From positions 248,001 through 312,000 of the forward strand of contig NZ_CP056117.1 in assembly GCF_013375935.1 (NCBI RefSeq): a DNA stretch of 64,000 bases. Reading direction: 5' to 3'. Source of the stretch: Enterobacter cloacae (lineage in GTDB: Bacteria; Pseudomonadota; Gammaproteobacteria; Enterobacterales; Enterobacteriaceae). Below the pieces are notes generated by a model. That model was not told the DNA's origin. It saw nothing but the letters and a program-made list of their open reading frames with translations, and searched no databases. Numbering within the stretch: position 1 is the first letter of the stretch; every line of letters begins with the position of its first letter. Below are positions 31,524-44,360 of this stretch, piece after piece. The position numbers and the translations under genes were made by a program.

Positions 31524-34500
31524 TTACTTGTTAATCTGGGCGTGCATTTCCTGCACCGAAATGACCTTCTCGGTGGCATCCGCATTCAGCGCCATGGCCG
31601 TTGCGAAACCGCCGTTCAGGGTGGTGTCGTAATGCACTTTGTACTGCAGCGCGCTGCGGCGAATCAGCTTGGAGTCTTCAATCGCCTGGCGGCCCGCGGT
31701 GGTGTTGATGATGTAGGTGTATTCGCCATTCTTGATGCGGTCCTGAATGTGCGGACGACCTTCATGCACCTTGTTAACCAGACGCGGGTTGATTCCCGCT
31801 TCGCCCAGCACAATCGCCGTACCGTGGGTTGCATCCAGCTCGAAGCCCTGTTTCAGCAGCTTGGCGGCCAGGTCAACCACGCGCTCTTTATCGCCTTCGC
31901 GAACGGAGAGCAGCGCACGGCCCGATTTTCTCATGGTGGAGCTACTGCCCAGCTGCGCCTTGGCGAACGCTTCTGCGAAGGTGCGGCCTACGCCCATCAC
32001 TTCCCCGGTAGAGCGCATTTCTGGCCCCAGCAGCGGGTCAACGCCCGGGAATTTGTTGAACGGCAGCACCACTTCTTTCACCGAGTAGTACGGCGGGATG
32101 ATTTCTTTGGTCACGCCCTGCTGAGCCAGCGTCTGGCCCGCCATCACGCGCGCCGCCACCTTGGCCAGCGGAATGCCGGTTGCTTTGGAGACGAACGGAA
32201 CGGTACGCGCCGCGCGCGGGTTCACTTCGATCAGGTAGACTTCGTTATCTTTCACCGCAAACTGGACGTTCATCAGACCACGAACCTGCAGCTCAAAGGC
32301 CAGCTTCTGCACCTGCTGGCGCATCACGTCCTGAATTTCCTGGCTCAGGGTGTACGCTGGCAGAGAACATGCAGAGTCACCGGAGTGAACGCCCGCCTGC
32401 TCGATATGCTCCATGATGCCGCCAATCAGCACCATTTCGCCGTCGCAGATGGCGTCAACGTCCACTTCAACCGCGTCGTCGAGGAAACGGTCAAGCAGAA
32501 CCGGCGCATCGTTGGAGACGCTTACCGCCGTCTGGAAGTAGCGGCGCAGGTCGGCTTCGTCATAGACAATTTCCATCGCGCGGCCGCCCAGCACGTAGGA
32601 AGGACGTACCACCAGCGGGTAACCAATCTCTTTCGCCTTCTCAACGGCCATTTCAATGGCCGTTACGGTGGCGTTCGCCGGCTGCTTCAGCTTCAGACGG
32701 TCAACCGCCTGCTGGAAACGCTCGCGGTCTTCCGCACGGTCAATGGCATCCGGGCTGGTACCGATAACCGGCACGCCTGCCGCTTCCAGCGCGCGCGCCA
32801 GCTTCAGCGGAGTCTGGCCGCCGTACTGCACGATAACGCCTTTCGGCTTCTCGATGCGCACGATTTCCAGCACGTCTTCCAGGGTTACCGGCTCGAAGTA
32901 GAGGCGGTCAGACGTGTCGTAGTCGGTAGATACGGTTTCCGGGTTACAGTTGACCATAATGGTCTCGTAACCGTCTTCGCGCAGCGCCAGCGAGGCGTGT
33001 ACGCAGCAGTAGTCGAACTCAATGCCCTGGCCGATACGGTTTGGACCGCCGCCCAGCACCATAATCTTGTCGCGGTCGACGGAAGGGTTCGCTTCGCACT
33101 CTTCTTCATAGGTGGAGTACATGTAGGCGGTGTCGGTGGAGAACTCAGCCGCACAGGTATCCACGCGCTTGTAAACCGGGTGCAGGTCATACTGGTCGCG
33201 CAGCTTGCGGATTTCCGCTTCACGCACGCCCGCCAGCTTAGCCAGACGCGCGTCGGCGAAGCCTTTACGCTTCAGAACGCGCAGGAAGTCAGCGTCCAGG
33301 CCGTTGATGCCCAGCTCCGCGACTTTCTCTTCCAGACGCACCAGCTCTTCAATCTGCACCAGGAACCAGCGGTCGATGTTGGTCAGGTTGAATACGCCGT
33401 CGACGGACAGACCCGCGCGGAAGGCATCGGCGATGTACCAGATACGCTCTGCGCCCGCGTCTTTCAGCTCGCGGCGAATTTTGGTCAGCGCTTCCGGGTC
33501 GTCCAGGCTGACTTTCGGATCGAAGCCGGTCGCGCCCACTTCGAGGCCGCGCAGCGCTTTCTGCAGGGATTCCTGCTGCGTGCGGCCAATCGCCATGACT
33601 TCACCCACGGACTTCATCTGGGTGGTCAGACGGTCGTTCGCGCCTGCGAACTTCTCGAAGTTGAAGCGTGGAATTTTGGTCACAACGTAGTCGATGGACG
33701 GTTCGAAGGACGCAGGCGTGCGGCCACCGGTGATGTCGTTCATCAGCTCGTCGAGGGTGTAACCGACCGCCAGTTTCGCCGCCACTTTCGCAATCGGGAA
33801 GCCGGTCGCTTTGGAGGCCAGCGCGGAGGAGCGGGACACGCGCGGGTTCATTTCGATAACAATCAGACGGCCGGTTTTCGGGTTCACCGAGAACTGCACG
33901 TTAGAGCCACCGGTTTCTACGCCGATTTCACGCAGTACCGCCATCGAGGCGTTACGCATGATTTGATACTCTTTGTCGGTCAGCGTTTGCGCTGGCGCAA
34001 CGGTGATGGAGTCGCCGGTGTGGATCCCCATCGCATCGAAGTTTTCGATGGAGCAGACGATGATGCAGTTGTCGTTTTTATCACGCACCACCTCCATCTC
34101 GTACTCTTTCCAGCCAATCAGCGATTCATCAATCAGCAGCTCTTTGGTTGGGGAGAGATCCAGCCCGCGCTCGCAAATCTCTTCGAACTCTTCGCGGTTG
34201 TAGGCGATACCGCCGCCGGTGCCGCCCATGGTAAAGGAAGGACGGATGATGCACGGATAGCCAACTTCAGCCGCAACGGCCAGCGCTTCTTCCATGTTGT
34301 GCGCGATGCCGGAACGCGCGGTGTCGAGGCCGATTTTTTTCATCGCCACGTCGAAGCGGCGGCGGTCTTCTGCTTTATCAATCGCGTCGGCGGTTGCACC
34401 AATCATGGTCACGCCGAACTCTTCCAGCACGCCCTGACGCTCCAGCTCCAGCGCACAGTTCAGCGCCGTCTGGCCGCCCATGGTCGGCAGCACCGCGTCC

Positions 34501-34748
34501 GGACGCTCTTTCTCAATGATTTTACGCACCACTTCCCAGTGAATTGGCTCGATGTAGGTCGCATCGGCCATTTCCGGGTCGGTCATGATGGTCGCCGGGT
34601 TAGAGTTGACCAGGATAACGCGGCAACCCTCTTCACGCAGAGCTTTACACGCCTGCGCGCCGGAGTAGTCAAATTCACAGGCCTGGCCGATGACAATTGG
34701 GCCAGCGCCAAGGATCAGGATGCTTTTTATGTCTGTACGTTTTGGCAT
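31524..34748 (-). CDS. carB: Carbamoyl-phosphate synthase large subunit
   Basis: Makes carbamoyl phosphate from bicarbonate, ATP and ammonia for pyrimidine and arginine synthesis. It has 1074 residues (E. coli 1073). The two homologous ATP-grasp halves are visible, beginning [16 protein letters not shown] at residue 1 and again near residue 555 at [14 protein letters not shown]. An oligomerisation segment lies between them, and a C-terminal allosteric domain (about 936-1074), which binds UMP and ornithine in E. coli, ends the protein. It follows carA after 18 bases in one operon. Confidence 0.97.
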   Translation of the reverse strand: MPKRTDIKSILILGAGPIVIGQACEFDYSGAQACKALREEGCRVILVNSNPATIMTDPEMADATYIEPIHWEVVRKIIEKERPDAVLPTMGGQTALNCALELERQGVLEEFGVTMIGATADAIDKAEDRRRFDVAMKKIGLDTARSGIAHNMEEALAVAAEVGYPCIIRPSFTMGGTGGGIAYNREEFEEICERGLDLSPTKELLIDESLIGWKEYEMEVVRDKNDNCIIVCSIENFDAMGIHTGDSITVAPAQTLTDKEYQIMRNASMAVLREIGVETGGSNVQFSVNPKTGRLIVIEMNPRVSRSSALASKATGFPIAKVAAKLAVGYTLDELMNDITGGRTPASFEPSIDYVVTKIPRFNFEKFAGANDRLTTQMKSVGEVMAIGRTQQESLQKALRGLEVGATGFDPKVSLDDPEALTKIRRELKDAGAERIWYIADAFRAGLSVDGVFNLTNIDRWFLVQIEELVRLEEKVAELGINGLDADFLRVLKRKGFADARLAKLAGVREAEIRKLRDQYDLHPVYKRVDTCAAEFSTDTAYMYSTYEEECEANPSVDRDKIMVLGGGPNRIGQGIEFDYCCVHASLALREDGYETIMVNCNPETVSTDYDTSDRLYFEPVTLEDVLEIVRIEKPKGVIVQYGGQTPLKLARALEAAGVPVIGTSPDAIDRAEDRERFQQAVDRLKLKQPANATVTAIEMAVEKAKEIGYPLVVRPSYVLGGRAMEIVYDEADLRRYFQTAVSVSNDAPVLLDRFLDDAVEVDVDAICDGEMVLIGGIMEHIEQAGVHSGDSACSLPAYTLSQEIQDVMRQQVQKLAFELQVRGLMNVQFAVKDNEVYLIEVNPRAARTVPFVSKATGIPLAKVAARVMAGQTLAQQGVTKEIIPPYYSVKEVVLPFNKFPGVDPLLGPEMRSTGEVMGVGRTFAEAFAKAQLGSSSTMRKSGRALLSVREGDKERVVDLAAKLLKQGFELDATHGTAIVLGEAGINPRLVNKVHEGRPHIQDRIKNGEYTYIINTTAGRQAIEDSKLIRRSALQYKVHYDTTLNGGFATAMALNADATEKVISVQEMHAQINK

Positions 34749-34766
34749 GGTCTTTTCGGCTCCTGA

Positions 34767-35915
34767 TTATTTAGCGGTCTTACGGTATTGCTCGATAAGT
34801 TCGATAAAGTGATCGAACAGCGGCGCGGCGTCGTGCGGGCCCGGGCTGGCTTCCGGGTGGCCCTGGAAGCTGAACGCTGGCTTATCGGTACGATGAATAC
34901 CCTGCAGGGTGCCATCGAACAGCGATTTGTGCGTTACGCGCAGGGTTGCCGGCATTGACGCTTCGTCTACGGCGAAACCGTGGTTCTGCGCAGTAATCAT
35001 CACCGTGTTGTTGTCGATATCTTTAACCGGGTGGTTGCCACCGTGGTGGCCGAACTTCATCTTGAGGGTATTCGCACCGCTAGCCAGCGCCAGCAGCTGA
35101 TGGCCGAGGCAGATGCCGAATACCGGAATATCGGTTTCGAGGAAGGACTTGATGGCGGCGATGGCGTAATCGCACGGTGCCGGATCGCCAGGACCGTTTG
35201 AGAGGAAAATGCCGTCCGGGTTAATCTTCAGCACGTCTTCAGCGGACGTTTGCGCCGGCACCACCGTCAGGCGGCAGCCGCGGTCAACCAGCATGCGCAG
35301 GATGTTGCGCTTGGCACCGAAATCGTAGGCCACCACGTGGAACGGCAGCTCGCTCTCTTTTTTCGCTTCCGGCAGGTCGCCTTCCAGCGTCCAGCTCCCC
35401 TGCGTCCAGCTGTAGGCTTCCGCCGTGGTCACTTCTTTCGCCAGGTCCATGCCGTTCAGGCCAGGGAAGGCTTTCGCTTTTTCCAGCGCCAGCGTCGCAT
35501 CGAGGTTATCACCCGCGATGATGCAGCCGTTCTGGGCACCCTTCTCGCGCAGCAGACGCGTTAACTTACGGGTATCGATATCGGCAATCGCCACGATGTT
35601 ATGGCGCTTCAGCCAGGAAGAGAGATCTTCGGTATTGCGGAAGTTGCTGGCAATCAGCGGCAGGTCGCGAATGACCAGACCCTGCGCGTGTACCTGAGAA
35701 GATTCGTCGTCAGCAGCATTGGTGCCGACATTGCCGATATGAGGATAAGTAAGAGTAACGATTTGGCGAGAATAGGAAGGATCAGTGAGGATTTCTTGAT
35801 AACCGGTCATTGAAGTATTGAAAACGACTTCCCCAACCGCCGAACCCGTTGCCCCTATGGCCCGACCGATAAACTGGGTTCCGTCTTCCAGAACCAATAG
35901 CGCTGACTTAATCAA
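34767..35915 (-). CDS. carA: Carbamoyl-phosphate synthase small subunit
   Basis: Glutaminase subunit that supplies ammonia to CarB through a tunnel. I chose the TTG at 35915, which lies 5 bases from a GGAGG ribosome-binding site and gives [15 protein letters not shown] and 382 residues, as in E. coli, where the same rare start is used. An ATG 27 bases upstream (35942) overlaps an ARG box and lacks a good ribosome-binding site. The class I glutamine amidotransferase triad is visible: Cys in [12 protein letters not shown] near residue 269, with His and Glu in the [13 protein letters not shown] segment near 353-355. The operon is expected to be controlled by ArgR, PurR and pyrimidines. Confidence 0.95.
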   Translation of the reverse strand: MIKSALLVLEDGTQFIGRAIGATGSAVGEVVFNTSMTGYQEILTDPSYSRQIVTLTYPHIGNVGTNAADDESSQVHAQGLVIRDLPLIASNFRNTEDLSSWLKRHNIVAIADIDTRKLTRLLREKGAQNGCIIAGDNLDATLALEKAKAFPGLNGMDLAKEVTTAEAYSWTQGSWTLEGDLPEAKKESELPFHVVAYDFGAKRNILRMLVDRGCRLTVVPAQTSAEDVLKINPDGIFLSNGPGDPAPCDYAIAAIKSFLETDIPVFGICLGHQLLALASGANTLKMKFGHHGGNHPVKDIDNNTVMITAQNHGFAVDEASMPATLRVTHKSLFDGTLQGIHRTDKPAFSFQGHPEASPGPHDAAPLFDHFIELIEQYRKTAK

Positions 35916-35926
35916 AACACCCTCCA

Positions 35927-35962
35927 GAGAATATTCACTCACTTTATTTGCATATTAATGCA
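35927..35962 (-). promoter_or_regulatory. Tandem ARG boxes at the carAB promoter
   Basis: Two palindromes lie just upstream of carA: AGAGAATATTCACT near 35926-35939 and TGCATATTAATGCA at 35949-35962. Their centres are about 22 bp apart, the layout of paired ArgR sites, and the sequence is close to the E. coli car P2 region. ArgR with arginine should repress from here. Confidence 0.75.
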
Positions 35963-36134
35963 TAACCACGTCATGAATCAATGCAAATGTGTTGCCAGCG
36001 GATTTTTGGCAAACGGCGGCATTCTGGGGATTTGCCAGGTAAAAGTCAACTCAAAACGGCTTTTTTGCTTATTCTTTTGCAGCCCTGGCTGCTGAAATAC
36101 GTTTTAACGGGCAAAAAGATCATGCAAATCATTC

Positions 36135-36150
36135 TGGAAAACGCTTGCGC
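36135..36150. promoter_or_regulatory. Possible PurR box upstream of carAB
   Basis: TGGAAAACGCTTGCGC resembles the PurR consensus ACGCAAACGTTTGCGT in its centre and right arm, with mismatches on the left. E. coli carAB has a PurR site in its upstream control region, which makes this plausible. The position relative to P1 could not be checked. Confidence 0.4.
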
Positions 36151-36295
36151 GGCAGATTTAATGAGATTTTTGAAATGAGAGCACTAAAAAGTGGACCAGA
36201 TGGTCAAAATTTACATTCATTTCACACAAAAGGGAGGGAAGATTGAAGCTTATAGCGATTATGTGATTTATTTCATACCAAAATGATAAAATAAG

Positions 36296-36316
36296 AGGGC
36301 AATAAATTATTGCCCT
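36296..36316 (-). terminator. Terminator downstream of dapB
   Basis: AGGGCAAT (36296-36303) and ATTGCCCT (36309-36316) form an 8-bp stem with a 5-base loop, 53 bases past the dapB stop. Read on the minus strand it is followed by CTTATTTTATCATTTTGG, a T-rich tail. Confidence 0.68.
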
Positions 36317-36369
36317 ATGCAATCAATACATTACGACTGCAATAACCACATCACGATGGGTAATAATGC

Positions 36370-37206
<837 letters not shown>

Positions 37207-37304
37207 TTAAAATGATGTAAACCGTTTTCAGATTAACCAGCCTTCGCAAAGGGTGCCACTGAAAACGCCAATAATTAGAATTTAATGATAAACAGGGAGA
37301 GATA

Positions 37305-37664
37305 TCAGTGAAAGACATGATCGTCAGCGAAAACCGCATGATTCCCGCACCACCAGCCGCTGTGCTGGCTGATACGGTGAACGTGCCCCTGGCTGCGAAC
37401 CGGCTCATCGCCGAGCGTGCCTGCGACACAGGTAACCACGCCAAACAGCAGCATCCGCTTTTCGAGCTCCGGCCTGTCCGCCAGGCGCGCCACGTCCATC
37501 GCGATGGCATACACCTGCTCTGGCCCTTCGCAGTCCGGATTGCGCAGCGACGGGCGGATCTGATCCAGCGTTCGGATCTCCGGCATTGGGCCAGTGACGT
37601 CGCCTCCGTAGTAAAAGCCCAACGGCTGATGTGTGATGGTTATATCCAGCCCAACGTTAAGCAT
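37305..37664 (-). pseudogene. Truncated cupin-type glucose-6-phosphate isomerase
   Basis: The 119-codon frame begins normally, with an ATG at 37664 preceded by GGGAGG. It matches the cupin-fold (archaeal-type) phosphoglucose isomerase family: GLDITITHQPLGFYYG, RPSLRNPDCEGPEQVYAIAMD, then EPVRSQGHVH and SQHSGW. The homology stops there, about residue 105, and 14 unrelated codons lead to a stop. Full-length relatives are about 190 residues or more. The lost part holds two of the four usual metal ligands (a Glu after HxH and a later His), so the product should be inactive. Neither other frame restores the missing cupin strands, so this looks like a deletion rather than a simple frameshift. It could instead be an expressed short variant. 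Confidence 0.75.
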
Positions 37665-37743
37665 GGCTGACCTCCCGTACCTGGAGGTGACGTTCAGAGG
37701 CTAACAGGTGGTATGCGGTAAGTAGAATAATGTGAGGATTCAT
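37657..37743 (-). CDS. Possible 28-residue small protein overlapping the isomerase start
   Basis: A short frame with ATG at 37743 is preceded by GGAG at a 7-base spacing. The product begins MNPHIILLTAYHLLAS, a hydrophobic run followed by a charged tail. Its stop overlaps the isomerase ATG by 8 bases, the arrangement expected for translational coupling. I do not recognise it. It could be a real small protein, a coupling leader or chance. Confidence 0.35.
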   Translation of the reverse strand: MNPHIILLTAYHLLASERHLQVREVSHA

Positions 37744-37843
37744 GTTTATCTCCGGCCCGAGGAGAACAACACGACAAGCTTACCAGATTTACCGCTTCTC
37801 CTCCTGTGAAGCCTCCCGCTCTGTCGGGTTAATCACACTCCGG

Positions 37844-38485
37844 CTACGCCTGCTCGTTGAGGGCGTAAGTGACCACCAGCTGTCCTTTTTTTATTTTCAT
37901 CCCCGAGATCTGCATTTCACCGATTTCCGCCAGCTGGGTAACGTGCGTTCCGCCGCACGAGTAGGCCGGAAGATCGCCGAAGCGCACCGTGCGTCTGCCC
38001 GCTTCCGTTTCGGTATAACAACGCAGATTGTCGGCCTTCCAGCCGTTGATGAGGGCGATCAGGGAGCCGGCATCAGGCACTGAGGCCTGCTGCTCCCTGG
38101 CCGTAAAGGTAATCCGGCCTTCACCCGACCAGTGGTGGGCTTTAACCGGTTACCAGCCAAATCGCTCGCCGGCATAACCAATCAAATGGCCCGCGCTGTG
38201 CCAGCGGGAGTGACGCACGCGCGCGCTTTTATCGACCTGAATCTCCACCTCCCCTGGCGCCAGCGGTTTAGCCAGAATATGAACGAGCTGCTCCCCCCGC
38301 AGGCTCACGCTCTCCACGGCGATCCCCGCGATTAAGCCCCGATCCGCCGGCTGCCCTCCTCCCTGCGGATGGAAAAGGGTTTGATCCAGCTCGACGGCGT
38401 AGCGGCCATCAGCTTCTTCAGTGCAGCGGATCGCCTTCACCCGGGCTTCTGTCGCGTCACTGGCGTAATAAAGTCGTTCTGTCAT
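37844..38485 (-). pseudogene. Alanyl-tRNA editing (AlaX-like) protein gene interrupted by one stop codon
   Basis: Read through, the frame encodes 213 codons from the ATG at 38485. The product resembles stand-alone AlaRS editing-domain proteins (tRNA_SAD family) that hydrolyse mischarged Ser- or Gly-tRNA(Ala). The N-terminal LDQTLFHPQGGGQPADRG stretch and the first zinc motif HSAGH (residues 96-100) lie before a TAA at codon 112 (38150-38152). The second zinc motif CGGTH and a family-like C-terminus lie after it in the same frame. GGCTGG-TAA-CCG suggests a CAA to TAA change. Both halves are otherwise intact. The downstream half could be restarted at a GTG (38080). Divergent from the LysR gene. 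Confidence 0.82.
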
Positions 38486-38577
38486 GGTTGTTCTCCTCTG
38501 TACCCTGACAGTATATTCATCACTTACGCATAGATAATCTGCCTTTCAAACAATGCACTCTTGCGTGGTATGCACAA
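38486..38577. promoter_or_regulatory. Divergent promoter region between the AlaX-like and LysR genes
   Basis: This 92-bp gap lies between divergent start codons. On the minus strand TATACT at 38510-38515 is a plausible -10 for the AlaX-like gene. TGCA repeats at 38552-38555 and 38569-38572 enclose a 13-base spacer, close to the LysR start, and could be part of a LysR-family site. Both are weak calls. Confidence 0.3.
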
Positions 38578-39480
38578 ATGAAACCTGCACTGCTTCCCGA
38601 TCTCGCCACCTTCGTTTCCATCGTTGAACACGGTAATTTTTCAACCGCGGCCCGCATTGCGGGCGCGACTCCCTCGGCGATCAGCCGCTGTGTTTCACGC
38701 CTGGAAAAGGAGATGGGATGTAAGTTACTGAACCGCACCACGCGCAAGCTGGCACTTACCGAAACCGGAAAATCCGTTTATGAACATGCGCTGGAGATGC
38801 TGGAAGCAGCACAGCAGGCATTAGATTCCGGCAGCAGTCTGCAAACCATCGCGCAGGGAAAGCTCACACTGAGCGTGCCGAAAGCGGTGGGAAGGTTTGT
38901 GATCCATCCGCTGATACCCGCCTTTCTGGAGCGCTATCCGCAAATAGACGTCTGCCTGCGCCTGGAAGATCGCTACATGGATCTGATCGATGATGGTGTC
39001 GATCTGGCCTTACGGATCACCAACTCACCTTCTCCAGGCCTGTACGGAAAACCGCTGATGCCGGTAAGCCATATTATTTGCGCTACGCCAGAATACCTTC
39101 GTCGCGCGGGCACGCCTCAGCATCCGCAGGACCTCCTGGCGCATAGCTGTATTTCGCTCGGTGAAACCCCGGCCGATTCACGCTGGAAATTTACGCTGCA
39201 GGGGAAAACGGAGGTGGTACAGACGCACGGCCGCTACGCGGCTAACCACACGGGCGTGCGGCTTGACGCGGTTAAACGTCATGTTGGTATCGGAAGCTTA
39301 CCGCTGTTTACGGCGCGTGAGGCGCTTGAAAATGGGGAAATTGTGCAGGTTCTGCCGGAGTGGAATTTCATCGACAGCTATTCAGGTGAGCTATGGCTGC
39401 TGTGGACGCGTAACAAGCATATGCCAGCCAGAATGCGGGCTATGATTAACTATCTGAATGAAAAAATGCCAGTCACCTGA
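38578..39480 (+). CDS. LysR-family transcriptional regulator
   Basis: A 300-residue regulator. The winged helix-turn-helix occupies residues 5-64, with the characteristic FSTAARIAGATPSAISRCVSRLE helix pair, and the effector-binding LysR_substrate domain covers about 90-295. The type is close to the YafC/DsdC-like group with a KPLMPVSHIICATPEYL segment, which does not fix the ligand. It is divergent from the AlaX-like gene, and LysR proteins often control the divergent neighbour, so that gene is its likely target. Its stop codon lies inside the loop of the following terminator. No rihC gene, which fills this place in E. coli K-12, is present. Confidence 0.88.
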   Translation: MKPALLPDLATFVSIVEHGNFSTAARIAGATPSAISRCVSRLEKEMGCKLLNRTTRKLALTETGKSVYEHALEMLEAAQQALDSGSSLQTIAQGKLTLSVPKAVGRFVIHPLIPAFLERYPQIDVCLRLEDRYMDLIDDGVDLALRITNSPSPGLYGKPLMPVSHIICATPEYLRRAGTPQHPQDLLAHSCISLGETPADSRWKFTLQGKTEVVQTHGRYAANHTGVRLDAVKRHVGIGSLPLFTAREALENGEIVQVLPEWNFIDSYSGELWLLWTRNKHMPARMRAMINYLNEKMPVT

Positions 39481-39495
39481 TGACTGGCATTTTTT
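39461..39495. terminator. Bidirectional terminator between the LysR gene and ispH
   Basis: AAAAAATGCCAGTCA (39461-39475) pairs perfectly with TGACTGGCATTTTTT (39481-39495) around a 5-base loop holding the LysR stop codon. It has T runs on both strands and ends 5 bases before the ispH stop. Confidence 0.93.
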
Positions 39496-39500
39496 AAAGC

Positions 39501-40451
39501 TTATTCTACTTCACGCGCGTCGATACGCAGCTCTTTCGGGACTTCGAAGACAATATTCTCTTCCCGGCCTTCCAGCGGAACGGCTTCACCACCGCCCAGC
39601 TCCTGCAGGCGGACAATCACGTTCTGCACGAGGATATCCGGCGCGGAAGCCCCGGCGGTGACGCCAACGCAGGCCGCGTTTTTCACCCACGCTTCCTGGA
39701 TGTCCGTCGCGTCGTCGATCAGGAACGCCGCCTTGCCCATCCGCTGTGCCAGCTCGGCCAGACGGTTGGAGTTAGAGGAGTTTTTTGAGCCGACCACCAG
39801 CACCACGTCGGCCTGTTCAGCCAGTGCACGCACCGCTTCCTGACGGTTAGTGGTTGCGTAGCAGATATCATCTTTACGCGGCCCGACGATTTTCGGGAAA
39901 CGCTGGCGCAGCGCGTCAATCACGTCCGACGTATCATCAACCGAAAGCGTGGTCTGCGTCATGAACGACAGGCGGCCTTCGTTTTTCACGTTGAGCGTCA
40001 GGACATCTTCCGGCGATTCAACCAGGTACATCCCCCCTTCCGGGTTGCTGTACTGGCCCATCGTGCCCTCGACTTCCGGGTGACCGGCGTGACCAATCAG
40101 GATCGACTCTTCACCACGACGGCTGGCGCGCGCCACTTCCATATGCACTTTGGTCACCAGCGGACAGGTAGCGTCGAATACGGTCAGATCGCGGCTTTTG
40201 GCTTCGTTACGCACTGCCTGTGACACGCCGTGCGCGGAGAAGATCAGAATAGCGCCGTCCGGCACTTCGCTGATTTGCTCGATGAAGATCGCCCCGCGCT
40301 CGCGCAGGCTGTCGACCACGTAGCGGTTATGCACCACTTCATGACGCACGTAAATCGGCGCGCCGTAAATCTCCAGCGCGTTTTCAACAATGCTGATAGC
40401 GCGGTCTACACCGGCGCAGAAGCCGCGCGGGTTAGCCAACAGGATCTGCAT
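39501..40451 (-). CDS. ispH: 4-hydroxy-3-methylbut-2-enyl diphosphate reductase
   Basis: Iron-sulfur enzyme for the last step of the MEP isoprenoid pathway, forming IPP and DMAPP. It has 316 residues, as in E. coli. Cluster cysteines are Cys12 ([13 protein letters not shown]), the one in [12 protein letters not shown] near 96, and that in [14 protein letters not shown] near 197. The E126-type catalytic region follows GHPEVEGT. It directly follows fkpB with one base between, within the ribF-ileS-lspA-fkpB-ispH run. Confidence 0.97.
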   Translation of the reverse strand: MQILLANPRGFCAGVDRAISIVENALEIYGAPIYVRHEVVHNRYVVDSLRERGAIFIEQISEVPDGAILIFSAHGVSQAVRNEAKSRDLTVFDATCPLVTKVHMEVARASRRGEESILIGHAGHPEVEGTMGQYSNPEGGMYLVESPEDVLTLNVKNEGRLSFMTQTTLSVDDTSDVIDALRQRFPKIVGPRKDDICYATTNRQEAVRALAEQADVVLVVGSKNSSNSNRLAELAQRMGKAAFLIDDATDIQEAWVKNAACVGVTAGASAPDILVQNVIVRLQELGGGEAVPLEGREENIVFEVPKELRIDAREVE

Positions 40452-40452
40452 T

Positions 40453-40902
40453 TCAGGCCTCCAGTGCCGGATCGATCTCCAGCACTTCTACATCAAAATG
40501 AACGGTACGCCCGGCAAGCGGATGGTTGAAGTCAACGGTAATCGAGTCGCCGTTGATTTCGCGGATCACGCCAGGCATTTCGCTGCCGTCCATAGCGGTG
40601 AAGAGCATAATCGCCCCGATTTCCGGTTCGCCCGCGTCCATAAACTCACGGCGCGAAAAGTACTGAATCAGGTCCGGGCTTGGTACGCCGAATGCCGCAT
40701 CCGGCTCCAGCGAGAACGCCTTTTTTTCACCCTCTTTCAGGCCGAGAAGCTGTTGCTCCAGCCCTTCAGAGAGGGAGGTGTCGCCCAGGCGAAACAGCGC
40801 GGGTTTACCGTTGTTGCGGGTGGACTCAGCAGTGGAGCCATCGTCCAGCTTCAGCGTGAAGTGAACGAGGAGTGCGCTGTTGCTCTGTACGGATTTAGAC
40901 AT
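40453..40902 (-). CDS. fkpB: FKBP-type peptidyl-prolyl isomerase FkpB (SlpA)
   Basis: A 149-residue SlyD-like isomerase, the same length as E. coli FkpB. The FKBP domain is split by the insert-in-flap domain, as in Sly[17 protein letters not shown] at the start, the flap near residues 70-120, and the closing strand [17 protein letters not shown]. Unlike SlyD there is no metal-binding His/Cys tail. A BIME-type repeat separates it from lspA. Confidence 0.95.
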   Translation of the reverse strand: MSKSVQSNSALLVHFTLKLDDGSTAESTRNNGKPALFRLGDTSLSEGLEQQLLGLKEGEKKAFSLEPDAAFGVPSPDLIQYFSRREFMDAGEPEIGAIMLFTAMDGSEMPGVIREINGDSITVDFNHPLAGRTVHFDVEVLEIDPALEA

Positions 40903-40923
40903 GCAAATTGCTCGCTGGTTTTC

Positions 40924-40991
40924 GCCCGGCGGCGCTACGCTTGCCTGGTCTGCGATAACCGCAGGCCGGTGCAGGCGAAGCGCCGCCGGGC
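40924..40991. repeat. BIME-type REP pair between fkpB and lspA
   Basis: GCCCGGCGGCGCT (40924-40936) and its exact reverse complement AGCGCCGCCGGGC (40979-40991) face each other across 42 bases in the 96-bp gap. Each arm is the conserved head of an enterobacterial REP, so this is an inverted REP pair. It may act in mRNA stability or gyrase binding. Confidence 0.85.
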
Positions 40992-40998
40992 AGGTTTG

Positions 40999-41498
40999 TT
41001 ACGCCTGCTCTTTCGCCGCCGGTTTAGGCAAGAAGCCTTCCAGCACGATTAACGCCGCACCGATACAAATTGCGCTATCGGCGAGGTTAAAGGTCGCGAA
41101 GTGCCAGTTGCCGACGTAGAAGTCGATCATGTCGACCACAAAGCCGTGCCACAGGCGGTCAAACAGGTTGCCCAGTGCGCCACCAATGATCAGCGCATAG
41201 GCGATATTATTCAGCTTTTGTGTTACCTTCGAGCGGTACATCAGCACCGCCAGCACGACGCAGATACCCATTGCGATACCTGCGAAGAACCAGCGCTGCC
41301 AGCCACCGCTGTCAGCAAGGAAACTAAACGCCGCGCCGTAGTTACGTGCATAGTGCAGGTTAAGCGACGGGAACAGCGGGACCGTATCCCCCAGAGCGAA
41401 ATTCTGGAGGATCAGGAACTTGCTGCCCAGATCGATAATCAGCACCACCACAACCAGCCACAGCCAGCGCAGTCCTGTTGAACAGAGAGTTTTACTCA

Positions 41499-41499
<1 letters not shown>
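40999..41499 (-). CDS. lspA: Lipoprotein signal peptidase (signal peptidase II)
   Basis: Inner-membrane aspartyl protease that removes signal peptides from diacylglyceryl-prolipoproteins. It has 166 residues (E. coli 164). Four transmembrane segments are seen. The catalytic aspartates lie in the [19 protein letters not shown] motif near residues 120-140, and the conserved NYGAAFSFL is near 53-61. The ATG overlaps the ileS stop by one base, as in E. coli. Confidence 0.97.
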
Positions 41500-44315
<2,816 letters not shown>

Positions 44316-44360
44316 CAGATTCTCGGTTCCGTATTTATCACGTAGGCAGTTAAGCCGGTT

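Larger units (their letters stand above)
35963..36369. other. carA-dapB intergenic region
   Basis: The 454-bp gap between the two minus-strand genes holds the ARG boxes next to carA and the dapB terminator at the far end. Between them the sequence is AT-rich, with no reading frame of note. It should contain the upstream car promoter (P1 in E. coli, with PepA, IHF and PurR sites). Apart from one PurR-like sequence at 36135-36150 I could not place those sites. Confidence 0.5.

Noticed and set aside
31542-34766. A 1074-codon open frame on the strand opposite carB
   Set aside because: It mirrors carB almost exactly and shows no domain or motif. Such frames arise from codon bias on the reverse strand of a long, highly biased gene.
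40924-40991. Candidate CRISPR or phage attachment site at the fkpB-lspA palindromes
   Set aside because: Only one inverted pair with REP-type arms; no regular spacers, integrase or tRNA nearby.
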